In this document: piece by piece, positions 25,548 to 32,346 of the stretch
Layout: every line of letters starts with the position of its first letter
How positions within the stretch are numbered: the first letter of the stretch is position 1
DNA from: Lentisphaeria bacterium
GTDB taxonomy: Bacteria > Verrucomicrobiota > Lentisphaeria > Victivallales > Victivallaceae
Direction of reading: 5' to 3'
Assembly (NCBI GenBank): GCA_900768515.1
Contig: CAAGDG010000115.1
Coordinates: forward strand, 1 to 32,346
DNA: 32,346 nt
Notes under the pieces: generated by a model
Told to the model about the DNA's origin: nothing
Seen by the model: only the letters and a program-made list of their open reading frames with translations
The model's database searches: none
Position numbers and translations under genes: made by a program

Positions 25548-26033
25548 TCAATCAACCAGGAAGAATCCCACCCCGGCGATCACCGGCTTCTTCGCCCCGG
25601 CGTCATAACCGATCCGGACCAGGTATACCGCTTCACGCACGGCGGCCTTGCCGTCTGGCAGCGTCTTCTTGAAACGGAACTTCCACAGATAATCCGCGAC
25701 AACCGACTTATCCAGCACGCCGAGGTAACTGCAGCCGTCAAACATGCCGAAATTCTTCGTAAAAGCCTGCTTCATCGCAGTGAACATTTCTTTCGTGACT
25801 TTTTCGCGACTTTCAGAAGGAATTACTTTCTGCAGTTCCCCAAAATCGTCCTTCTCCAGCGCGGTGGCAAAGCCTTCCACATAATCGGCCGCCAGCTGCT
25901 GCGCAGCCGGAGCCAGAACTTCGGGCGATGCCGGCCGGCTTTCCGGCGGCGCCTCCCGCCCCGTCGCGCATCCCGCCAGGATGAGACCAAGAAATAAAGA
26001 AAACATCGGAAGCATTCGCAGAGAAATTTTCAT
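25548..26033 (-). CDS. small lipoprotein of unknown function
   Basis: A 161-residue protein with a lipoprotein signal peptide: basic start, hydrophobic run FSLFLGLILAG and lipobox LAGC, giving an acylated Cys22. A Pro/Ala/Glu-rich linker follows (to ~45), then a helical-plus-strand region with ADYVEGFATALEKDDFGELQ that resembles NTF2/SnoaL-like or DUF4878-like small domains, though I cannot assign it. It should sit in the outer or inner membrane facing the periplasm. GGAGG lies 5 bases before the ATG, and there is a strong promoter upstream. It probably leads the lexA transcript, an odd pairing. Confidence 0.88.
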   Translation of the reverse strand: MKISLRMLPMFSLFLGLILAGCATGREAPPESRPASPEVLAPAAQQLAADYVEGFATALEKDDFGELQKVIPSESREKVTKEMFTAMKQAFTKNFGMFDGCSYLGVLDKSVVADYLWKFRFKKTLPDGKAAVREAVYLVRIGYDAGAKKPVIAGVGFFLVD

Positions 26034-26113
26034 AATACCTCCTTAGTATAATTGCAATTTGCTGAACCCGATCCCGTATCCGGAAGCATCCGCAACCGGT
26101 AGTGTTTCCTGGT

Positions 26114-26141
26114 AATATATACTAATATTTCAGGAAGTCAA
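26114..26141 (-). promoter_or_regulatory. strong promoter of the lipoprotein-lexA unit
   Basis: Minus-strand TTGACT (26141-26136) and TATATT (26119-26114) are 16 bases apart, close to sigma70 consensus. On the plus strand the -10 region holds TAATAT-ATAC-TAATAT, a short direct repeat that could bind a regulator; no classic LexA box is evident. Confidence 0.65.
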
Positions 26142-26193
26142 CCTCAAGTCACGAGATAATTAAATCTACTTTATACATCAACATTCCACAGCT

Positions 26194-27018
26194 TCAAAGC
26201 TGGCATCGCGGACAAAAACAGGAACTGCGCCCGCCCAGCCGCTTCGTCTCCAGAACCGTGCCGCAGACCGGACAAGGTTGACCGGCGCGGCCGTAGACCC
26301 GCAACTCCTGCGCGAACTTCCCTTCGGAACCATCCACATTCAGAAAATCGGAAATCGAACTGCCGCCCAGTTCTATCGCACGGAAGAGAATCCGCTTCGC
26401 CTCCCCGGCCAGCCGCTCACACTCGGACCGGGTCAGTGAACCGGCCTGCCGCGACGGAGAAACCCGGGCGGCAAACAGCGTCTCCGTCGCATAAATGTTG
26501 CCGATCCCAACCACAACCGCGTTATCCATCAGAAAGTTCTTGACGCAGCAACTCCGGTTGCGCGAATACCGAAACAGAAATGCTCCGTCAAATTCGTCAC
26601 AAAGGGGTTCGACGCCGAGCCTCGACAACTCGACCGGGTCGGCTCCTGGAGCCGGCAGCGTCACCACTTTGAGCAGACTGAAACGCCGGGTACATTCAAA
26701 GCGGAAAATCCAGCCGTCCGAAAGATGCAGAAACACATGTTCGTGGCGACGCCGGGGAACCGCGGCAGACTCCACCCGGACCACTCCGGACATGCCGAAA
26801 TGCATCAGCAGCGCCCGCCCGTCGTCCAGTTCGGCAATCACGTACCGGGCGCGCCGCCGGATCGCGACAAACCGCCGCCCCGGAAGTTCCGCTTCTCCGA
26901 GCGGCGCGAGCGGTTCGCGCATCGCGGGCGAGAAGATTTCGACCCGGGTGATCATCAATCCGGGCAGAACCCGACCGAGCGCCCGGCCGATATTCTCCGC
27001 TTCCGGAAGTTCCGGCAT
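26194..27018 (-). CDS. mutM: formamidopyrimidine-DNA glycosylase (MutM/Fpg)
   Basis: A base-excision-repair glycosylase/AP lyase for 8-oxoguanine and related lesions. The 274-residue protein starts MPELPEAE, giving the catalytic Pro2 and Glu3. Also present are LLMHFGMSG, the void-filling loop region TRRFS in place of DPRRFG, LMDNAVVVGIGNIYATE, and the zinc finger Cys-X2-Cys-X16-Cys-X2-Cys at the end (CPVCG to CPRCQ). The near-invariant lysine in the RAKY motif (E. coli Lys57, counted without Met) is arginine here (Arg58). GAGGGG precedes the ATG. Apart from that change it is full length and looks intact. It is divergent from hisI. Confidence 0.95.
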   Translation of the reverse strand: MPELPEAENIGRALGRVLPGLMITRVEIFSPAMREPLAPLGEAELPGRRFVAIRRRARYVIAELDDGRALLMHFGMSGVVRVESAAVPRRRHEHVFLHLSDGWIFRFECTRRFSLLKVVTLPAPGADPVELSRLGVEPLCDEFDGAFLFRYSRNRSCCVKNFLMDNAVVVGIGNIYATETLFAARVSPSRQAGSLTRSECERLAGEAKRILFRAIELGGSSISDFLNVDGSEGKFAQELRVYGRAGQPCPVCGTVLETKRLGGRSSCFCPRCQL

Positions 27019-27245
27019 TTTTCCCCTCTTGCTTTTCCGGCACCGGAGAACTCCGGCGGCGGAATCCGAACCGGCATCTCCTGACTGCTTTCAGGGACTA
27101 TAGCACATCATGCCGCCCATTGCAAACCGGAAGCGGGACGGGACGGTAGATTCAAACTTTTTTGTCCTTCTCCACTTGCAAAAAACAAATTTCACTGGCA
27201 AATTATTGAAAATACCATCACCACACATTCAATCTCGGACAAGTC

Positions 27246-27635
27246 ATGATTCAACTGGATTTCAAGAAAGCCGGCGGTCTGATTCCGGCGGTGGCGCAGG
27301 ACGCCGTCACCGGAGAAGTTCTCATGCTCGCCTACCTCAACGAGGAGGCGTGGCGGGAAACCCTCGCCACCGGACGCGCCGTCTACTTTTCACGCAGCCG
27401 CGGGAAGCTCTGGCGCAAGGGCGAGGAGAGCGGCAATGTGCAGATCATCCGGGAGATCCGGGTGGACTGCGACGCCGACACCGTACTTTTCAAGGTCGAA
27501 CAGAAAGGCGGGGCCGCCTGCCACACCGGACATCGCAGCTGCTTTTACCGGCGCGTGAAGGACGACCGGACACTCGAAGAGACTGACGCGCCGCTTTTCG
27601 ATCCTCAAGAGGTCTACGGAAAGGCATCAGAATGA
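27246..27635 (+). CDS. hisI: phosphoribosyl-AMP cyclohydrolase
   Basis: Third step of histidine synthesis: opens the adenine ring of PR-AMP; Zn2+- and Mg2+-dependent, cytoplasmic. A 129-residue single-domain form without the HisE pyrophosphohydrolase. Motifs are VLMLAYLNEEAW, YFSRSRGKLWRKGE, the metal-site VDCDADTV and CHTGHRSCFYRR. The stop overlaps the murB-ddl start (ATGA). Its presence at the head of a cell-wall operon, 26 kb from hisH, shows dispersed his genes. The upstream gap 27019-27245 holds a possible weak promoter around TTGCAA (27176) that I do not list separately. Confidence 0.96.
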   Translation: MIQLDFKKAGGLIPAVAQDAVTGEVLMLAYLNEEAWRETLATGRAVYFSRSRGKLWRKGEESGNVQIIREIRVDCDADTVLFKVEQKGGAACHTGHRSCFYRRVKDDRTLEETDAPLFDPQEVYGKASE

Positions 27636-29782
27636 AACCGGATTTTGTGGAAGAGCTGCAACGGGCACTGCCGGAACTCCAGCTGCGATTCGACGTTCCT
27701 TATCGCGACATCACCACGCTCGGCGTCGGCGGCACGCTGCCGGTACTGGCTGAAATCGCCGACGATCTGGAGCTTTCCCGGTTCCTGAAATATACCTCCC
27801 GGAACTCCATTCCGGTCGCCGTCATCGGCGGAGGAACCAACCTGGTCGGCATGGATGACGCCTTCCCCGGAATCGGCGTTCGACTCTCCCGCAACGGATT
27901 CACCCAGATCAGCACCGGCCGCAGCCGCCACCTGACGGCGGGAGCGTTCGTCCGTCTGCCGGAACTTGCGACCCGGGCGGCGGAAGCCGGATTCGGCGGA
28001 CTCGCCGCGCTGGCCGGAATCCCCGGCACCCTCGGCGGCGCACTCCGGATGAATGCGGGAGCCGCGGGACACTGCATCGGAGAATTCGTCACACAGATTG
28101 CCGGAGTCCGGATGGACGGCTCCTCCTGGACCGCGGACGGTTCGGAAATTCACTGGGAATACCGCGGCAGCTCCATCCCGGATGACGTGATCATTACCGG
28201 AGCGATCCTTGAACTGACCCCGGTCGAACCCGCGGCGGAAATAGCCGCGATCCGTGCGGAAATCGAAGCGAGGCGGAAGCGGGAACCCGCGGGACGCAGC
28301 GCCGGCTGCACCTTCCGCAACGTCTCCGAATCGGAACCGGCCGGCGCCCTCATCGACCGCTGCGGACTCAAAGGATGCCGCGTCGGAGCAATCGCAGTCA
28401 GCCAGGAGCATGCGAATTATCTGGTCAATTCCGGCGCCGGAACCGAGGCGGATTACCTGCTGCTGCTCTCGCAGCTGCGCCGTTCGGTTTTCGAACAGAC
28501 CGGTTATCTTCTTCGGCCGGAAGTTCATTTTCTGAATCCGGAAGCGCCCCAGAACCTGCAGAAAGGAATTCGTCCGGTCCGGGTCAATGTTCTCTGCGGC
28601 GGCGTCAGCAACGAGCGGGAGGTCTCGCTGAACAGCGGCGCCGCCGTCGCCGGGGCCCTGCGCAACGGCGGCTTTGAAGTCGAGCTGACCGACCTGACCG
28701 AATGCAGCGTCTGCGATACCATGCGGAACGCCGACGTCGTCTACCCGGTCCTGCACGGCGGGTTCGGTGAAGACGGGGAACTGCAGAAGGTCATGGAGGA
28801 GGCCGGTCTTCGCTTCGTCGGCTCCGACAGCACCGCCTGCCGCCTCACCATGGATAAGATTGCGTCAAAACGGCTGGCAGACCGCCTGGGAATCCCCACC
28901 GCAAAGTGGGGCATCGTCTCCCGGGAAGCGCCGGAACTGCCGAAGGAACTCCGGCTGCCGGTGATCCTCAAGGCTCCGATGGAGGGATCGACCTTCGGGA
29001 TTCAGCGGGTGGAACGCCCGGAAGAGTGGAACGCCGCCCTCGAAGAGGAGTTGAAGTTCGCGCCGGAAATCCTGGTGGAGGAGTTCATTCACGGCGTCGA
29101 AATCACCGTTCCGATCGTTCTCGGCAAACCGCTTCCAGTCGTCGAGATCCGTAGTCCGCACGGTTTCTACGACTACGATGCCAAATACGTCTACAAGGAT
29201 GGGCACACCGAGTACTTCTGCCCGCCCCAAAGCCTGAACACTGAAATCCAGCGTGAGGCGAGCCGCCTCGCACTGCAATTCTATCTCGGCGCCGGCTGCC
29301 GGGACCTGCTGCGGGTCGATTTCATCGTCACCCCGGAGGGCGTTCCGATGCTGCTGGAGGGGAACTCCCTGCCTGGATGCACCGCGACCAGTCTGGTTCC
29401 CAAGGCGGCGAAGATCGCCGGAATCAGTTTCGAGGCCCTGACCCGCTCCCTGGTGGAAGCGGCCCTCAAACGTCCCCAGGATCGACGCCCGGCCGCTCCC
29501 GCGCCGCAACCGCCGGAACTGGAACGGAAACCGCTGCCGGTTCTTCCGCCGGCGGAAGAGCCGGCGCCGCGCAGCGGAACAACGCCGAACCCGATTCTGA
29601 TCCGCCTCTGCCGCATCCTCTTCCGGATGGCGCTCTGGCTCTCCGGCATCTGGCTGCTGATCAATGGGTTCCACAACATCAACCTCGGCCGGCCGGCCGG
29701 TTTCACCCTGACGGTGGCCGGTCTCTTCCTCTGCTGTTCGGAGGCGGGATTCAACTGGCTGAAACGACTGGAGAACAAATGA
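27632..29782 (+). CDS. murB-ddl: MurB-Ddl fusion with C-terminal transmembrane segments
   Basis: A 716-residue bifunctional cell-wall enzyme. Residues 1-300 are a MurB-type FAD reductase: GGGTNLVG, GIPGTLGGALRMNAGAAG, the active-site stretch SAGCTFRN with Cys226 where most MurB have Ser, and Glu297 in LRPEVHF. Residues ~316-615 are D-Ala-D-Ala ligase: NEREVSLNSGAAV, LHGGFGEDG, MDKIASKRLA, VILKAPMEGS and LLEGNSLPG. A Pro-rich linker (~615-655) then leads to two membrane helices (~660-710). Fusions of Mur enzymes with Ddl are known (MurC-Ddl in chlamydiae), but the membrane tail is unusual. It would make UDP-MurNAc and D-Ala-D-Ala at the membrane. The start overlaps hisI. Confidence 0.94.
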   Translation: MKPDFVEELQRALPELQLRFDVPYRDITTLGVGGTLPVLAEIADDLELSRFLKYTSRNSIPVAVIGGGTNLVGMDDAFPGIGVRLSRNGFTQISTGRSRHLTAGAFVRLPELATRAAEAGFGGLAALAGIPGTLGGALRMNAGAAGHCIGEFVTQIAGVRMDGSSWTADGSEIHWEYRGSSIPDDVIITGAILELTPVEPAAEIAAIRAEIEARRKREPAGRSAGCTFRNVSESEPAGALIDRCGLKGCRVGAIAVSQEHANYLVNSGAGTEADYLLLLSQLRRSVFEQTGYLLRPEVHFLNPEAPQNLQKGIRPVRVNVLCGGVSNEREVSLNSGAAVAGALRNGGFEVELTDLTECSVCDTMRNADVVYPVLHGGFGEDGELQKVMEEAGLRFVGSDSTACRLTMDKIASKRLADRLGIPTAKWGIVSREAPELPKELRLPVILKAPMEGSTFGIQRVERPEEWNAALEEELKFAPEILVEEFIHGVEITVPIVLGKPLPVVEIRSPHGFYDYDAKYVYKDGHTEYFCPPQSLNTEIQREASRLALQFYLGAGCRDLLRVDFIVTPEGVPMLLEGNSLPGCTATSLVPKAAKIAGISFEALTRSLVEAALKRPQDRRPAAPAPQPPELERKPLPVLPPAEEPAPRSGTTPNPILIRLCRILFRMALWLSGIWLLINGFHNINLGRPAGFTLTVAGLFLCCSEAGFNWLKRLENK

Positions 29783-30924
29783 TGAAGTTTCCGCGATTGG
29801 CCGCGCTGGCGGCTACGCTTTTTGCGGCGACGGCGGCGCTCTCCGCCCCCGCACCGCAGCCGCCCCAGACCCTCCCCACCGGCGCCGTGGCGCCGGAACT
29901 GCCGGCACGGGCGTGGGTTAACGGGAAGCCGCTCAAACTCGGCGATTTCAAGGGAAAGAAACCGGTGGTTCTCTATTTCTGGACCATCACCCAGACCTGC
30001 GCCTCCACCTTCCCGAACATCGCCGCGATCGCCAGGCACTACGACCAGAAGGTCGGTTTCATCGGCGTCGGCTGCGAGGAGCCGGAGAGAATGCAGAACT
30101 TCTTCCGGCTCAAAGAACTTCCATTCCCTGTGATCTCCGACGACCTGCTCGAACTGGTCAACCTCTTCCTGCGCGAACGGGACCGGGTGCCGACCGCGGT
30201 GGTGATCGACCGGGAGGGAAGAGTCGCCTGGCGCGGCAAGGTCGAGGTCCTGCCCGAAGTGCTCGAGGAACTGTTGTCCGGCAAGTTCGACCTCGAAGGA
30301 AACATCAAACGGGAGAAATTCTCCAACACCGTCATGGAGGCGATGGCGAAGAAGGAGTATGAAAAAGTCCTCGAACTGGTCACCGGAGAGCTGAAGTCCT
30401 ATCCCGGAAACATGGAACTGATCGACCTCAAGGCAAAGGTCCTCGCCCAGGCGCTCAACCGCACCGACGACTCGCTCGAATTTCTGGAGGCGGAACACAA
30501 GGCCGCGCCCGGAAACATCAAAATTTACGAGCTGGCGCTCAATATCATCAAAGACGCCCGGCTCTACGACCGCAAACCGCTCTGGTACGACCGGCTGACG
30601 GTCAACTTCGCCGATCAGCCGATGCTGCTGCTCCAGTTCGCCAAGCAGGAGATGAACAACCCGGTCGGAGCGATCAACCTTGAAAGCGCCTGCAAACTGA
30701 CCCGGGCCGCCTACAGCGCGCCCAAATTCGCCAACGACCGCGAAAAGGGGCTGGCCGCCAGCGAATACGCCCGGGTGCTCTATTTCTGCGGACGCCCGGA
30801 CCTGGCGCTGGAGAAAAGCAAGGAAGCGGCACTGCTCCTCAAAGATGCCCGGGAATCCCGGATGGCCAAGGAATACGTTCTCTACTACACCCGGATTCTG
30901 AAACTCTCCCAGGAACTTCAATAA
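29779..30924 (+). CDS. exported redoxin-like protein with C-terminal helical repeats
   Basis: A 381-residue protein with a signal peptide (cleavage near residue 23, ALSA), so periplasmic. The thioredoxin-like fold begins near residue 33 (GAVAPELPARAWVNGKPLKLGDFKG), the opening of TlpA/AhpC-TSA proteins, and runs through PTAVVIDREGRVAWRGKVEV. The active-site stretch is FWTITQTCAS, with one cysteine (Cys74) and no CXXC; Cys99 is the only other nearby. From ~175 on it is helical and TPR-like. The start overlaps the murB-ddl stop (ATGA), and MMK leaves ATG 29782 as an alternative. A terminator follows at once. The function is uncertain: perhaps a peroxidase-like or binding protein. Confidence 0.82.
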   Translation: MMKFPRLAALAATLFAATAALSAPAPQPPQTLPTGAVAPELPARAWVNGKPLKLGDFKGKKPVVLYFWTITQTCASTFPNIAAIARHYDQKVGFIGVGCEEPERMQNFFRLKELPFPVISDDLLELVNLFLRERDRVPTAVVIDREGRVAWRGKVEVLPEVLEELLSGKFDLEGNIKREKFSNTVMEAMAKKEYEKVLELVTGELKSYPGNMELIDLKAKVLAQALNRTDDSLEFLEAEHKAAPGNIKIYELALNIIKDARLYDRKPLWYDRLTVNFADQPMLLLQFAKQEMNNPVGAINLESACKLTRAAYSAPKFANDREKGLAASEYARVLYFCGRPDLALEKSKEAALLLKDARESRMAKEYVLYYTRILKLSQELQ

Positions 30925-30943
30925 CCCGGAAACCGGAATGGAA

Positions 30944-30980
30944 GAAACCGCACCCGCGCAGTCACGGGTGCGGTTTCTTT
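30944..30980 (+). terminator. rho-independent terminator after the redoxin gene
   Basis: A perfect 13-bp stem (GAAACCGCACCCG 30944-30956; CGGGTGCGGTTTC 30965-30977) with an 8-base loop and TTT after it. It lies between convergent genes and may also serve the minus strand, though its T-run there is poor. Confidence 0.85.
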
Positions 30981-31027
30981 GTCTCCACAACGTCCGGCAC
31001 TCCGGGACGCGAGCGGGCAGCTGCGCG

Positions 31028-31879
31028 TCAGCCGGCTTCGTCCGCGATCTGCTGCAGCGCGGCGATCTCCTCCGCCCAGATGGAGTCATCCGGCGTCTCC
31101 AGAATCAGCGGAATCCCGTCGAAACGGGGATCGCGCATCAACCGCCGGAAGGTCTCCCAGCCCAGCGCCCCCTTCCCGATGCTGTCATGCCGGTCGAGGC
31201 GGCCGGCCAGTTTGCTCTTGGAATCGTTGAGGTGCATTCCCTTGAGGTATTCGAATCCGATCAGGCGGTCGAACTCGGCGAAAGTCCTCTCATACCCCTC
31301 TTCCGTCGCCAGATCGTAACCCGCGGCGTAAGTGTGGCAGGTATCGAGACAGACGCCGACCCGGTCCGGACGGCCGGTCAGTTCCAGCATAGTGGCAAGC
31401 TCCTCAAACCGGTTGCCGACGTTGCTCCCCTGTCCCGCGGTGTTTTCGTAAACCGCCACCACGTCGGGAACGGAATCGATCGCCTCCCGCACCGAATCGG
31501 CGATCAACCGCAACTCCTCCTCCACAGGAACCAGATTGAGATGGCTGCCGGGATGAAAGTTCAACTTGACCAGCCCAAGCTGATGGCAGCGGGCCATTTC
31601 ATCCTTGAAGGCGGCCAGTGATTTCGCCCGCTTCTCCGGGTCGGGCTGCCCGAGATTGATCAAATAGGTGTCGTGCGGCAGAATCTGTTCGGCCGTGAAA
31701 CCAAATTTCCGGCAGTTCTCCCGGAAAGCGACGGCGGACTCCTCCGAAATCGGCGGCGCCGCCCACTGCCGCTGATTCTTCGTGAACATGGCGAAGGCCC
31801 GCGCACCGATGGCGCGGGCGTTGAGCGGCGCATTCTCGACGCCGCCGGAAATACTGACGTGCGCTCCGATAAATTTCAT
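31028..31879 (-). CDS. nfo: endonuclease IV, AP endonuclease
   Basis: A zinc-dependent AP endonuclease of base-excision repair that cuts 5' of abasic sites. The 283-residue length is typical. It opens KFIGAHVSISGGVENAP and shows the three family signatures: YENTAGQGSNVG (metal Glu), GVCLDTCHTYAAGYD (Asp and His) and HLNDSKSKLAGRLDRHDSIGKG. The open frame extends to 32113, but ATG 31879, with GGAGG 8 bases upstream, begins the conserved region. It lies 97 bases after the eno stop on the same strand, with no U-run terminator between, so co-transcription is possible. Confidence 0.96.
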   Translation of the reverse strand: MKFIGAHVSISGGVENAPLNARAIGARAFAMFTKNQRQWAAPPISEESAVAFRENCRKFGFTAEQILPHDTYLINLGQPDPEKRAKSLAAFKDEMARCHQLGLVKLNFHPGSHLNLVPVEEELRLIADSVREAIDSVPDVVAVYENTAGQGSNVGNRFEELATMLELTGRPDRVGVCLDTCHTYAAGYDLATEEGYERTFAEFDRLIGFEYLKGMHLNDSKSKLAGRLDRHDSIGKGALGWETFRRLMRDPRFDGIPLILETPDDSIWAEEIAALQQIADEAG

Positions 31880-31925
31880 CGGAAAAACCTCCTTCTCCGA
31901 AATCCGAGGCGGCCGCCGCCGGATG

Positions 31926-31941
31926 CGGGGGATATCCCCCG
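31926..31941. repeat. 16-bp perfect palindrome between eno and nfo
   Basis: CGGGGGATATCCCCCG is a perfect palindrome with an EcoRV-type centre. It lacks a following T-run in either direction, so it is not a canonical terminator; it may be a stem or a protein site. Confidence 0.7.
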
Positions 31942-31976
31942 GTCCGGATCTATGCCGGGACCGCCTCCGGCTCCGG

Positions 31977-32346
31977 TCAGTTGCCGTAGTAGGCGAGATC
32001 GCCCAGCTGCTCCTCGATCCGGAGCAGCTGATTGTATTTGCAGATCCGGTCGGTCCGCGAAAGCGAACCGGTCTTGATCTGGCCGGCGTTGGTGGCGACG
32101 GCGATGTCCGCAATGGTGGTGTCCTCGGTCTCGCCGGAACGGTGGCTGATCACGGCGGCGTAACCGGCGCGGTGGGCCATCTCGATCGCATCGAGCGTCT
32201 CGGTCAGCGTGCCGATCTGATTGACCTTGATGAGAATGGCGTTCGCGGCGCCGAGTTCGATTCCCTTCTCCAGGTACTGAACGTTGGTCACGAAGAGCTC
32301 GCCGCCGCCCAGCTGGCAGGGGCCGCCGAGCCGGTCGGTCAGCAGC
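31977..32346 (-). CDS. eno: enolase, C-terminal part (5' end beyond the window)
   Basis: Enolase converts 2-phosphoglycerate to phosphoenolpyruvate in glycolysis. The visible 122 codons cover the C-terminal barrel: ELFVTNVQYLEKGIELGAA, ILIKVNQIGTLTETL with the catalytic lysine (E. coli Lys342), the SHRSGETED phosphate-binding loop and GQIKTGSLSRTDR. The sequence ends AYYGN, shorter than many family members. The stretch that normally reads VGDDLFVTN is GGGELFVTN here, which replaces the Mg2+-ligand Asp (E. coli Asp317). The N-terminal half lies beyond the window end, so completeness is unknown. Confidence 0.93.
   Translation of the reverse strand, partial: LLTDRLGGPCQLGGGELFVTNVQYLEKGIELGAANAILIKVNQIGTLTETLDAIEMAHRAGYAAVISHRSGETEDTTIADIAVATNAGQIKTGSLSRTDRICKYNQLLRIEEQLGDLAYYGN

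Noticed and set aside
31880..32113. 78-codon upstream extension of the endonuclease IV frame
   Set aside because: It is low-complexity Arg/Ser/Pro, overlaps eno and lacks a ribosome site, whereas ATG 31879 has GGAGG and the family N-terminus.

Overview
The window looks like a chromosomal segment of a GC-rich, Gram-negative (diderm) bacterium of the PVC superphylum, most likely Lentisphaerota (Victivallis-like). This rests on gene content: a MurB-Ddl fusion, paired Gfo/Idh/MocA oxidoreductases beside a MalFG-type sugar transporter with an unusual solute-binding protein, a Na+-pumping oxaloacetate decarboxylase set, an AsmA-like protein, a DUF374 acyltransferase and a lipoprotein. I could not run a search, so the phylum is an inference. 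I saw no rRNA, tRNA, CRISPR array, phage gene or insertion sequence.

Layout. (1) 291-2196 (+): hisH, nth and a DUF374 lysophospholipid acyltransferase-like gene, each overlapping the next, ending at a terminator shared with the convergent genes. (2) 2285-9038 (-): two Gfo/Idh/MocA oxidoreductases, then a carbohydrate ABC importer operon (helical-repeat protein, membrane-anchored solute-binding protein, two permeases, no ATPase). (3) 9364-17364 (-): four genes joined by ATGA overlaps: PurN-like formyltransferase, 1103-residue AsmA/YdbH-like protein, DUF58 protein and TgpA-like transglutaminase. The MoxR ATPase that often accompanies the last two is absent. (4) 17594-23918 (+): exported CWB2-like protein, ABC-2-type permease, monofunctional biotin ligase, then oadG, oadA, oadB and a strong terminator. 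(5) 24129-27018 (-): marC, lexA, a lipoprotein and fpg (mutM). (6) 27246-30924 (+): hisI, a MurB-Ddl fusion with a C-terminal membrane hairpin, and an exported redoxin-helical-repeat protein. (7) 31028-32346 (-): nfo (endonuclease IV) and the 3' part of eno.

How the genes work together. The biotin ligase sits directly upstream of oadGAB, whose alpha subunit carries the biotin-acceptor lysine, so the cluster supplies its own modifying enzyme for a membrane decarboxylase that would drive Na+ export. The sugar importer and the two dehydrogenase-like genes suggest use of sugars or sugar acids. The TgpA/DUF58/AsmA block, the MurB-Ddl fusion and the exported proteins point to envelope work. Three base-excision-repair genes (nth, fpg, nfo) and lexA are scattered through the window.

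Most worth a second look: the membrane-tethered MurB-Ddl fusion; the formyltransferase-AsmA-DUF58-TgpA operon; the exported N-terminal domain of OadB; key-residue changes in enolase and Fpg; the one-cysteine redoxin; and a histone-tail-like extension on one Gfo/Idh/MocA enzyme. Nothing here is plainly a known defence or mobile system.
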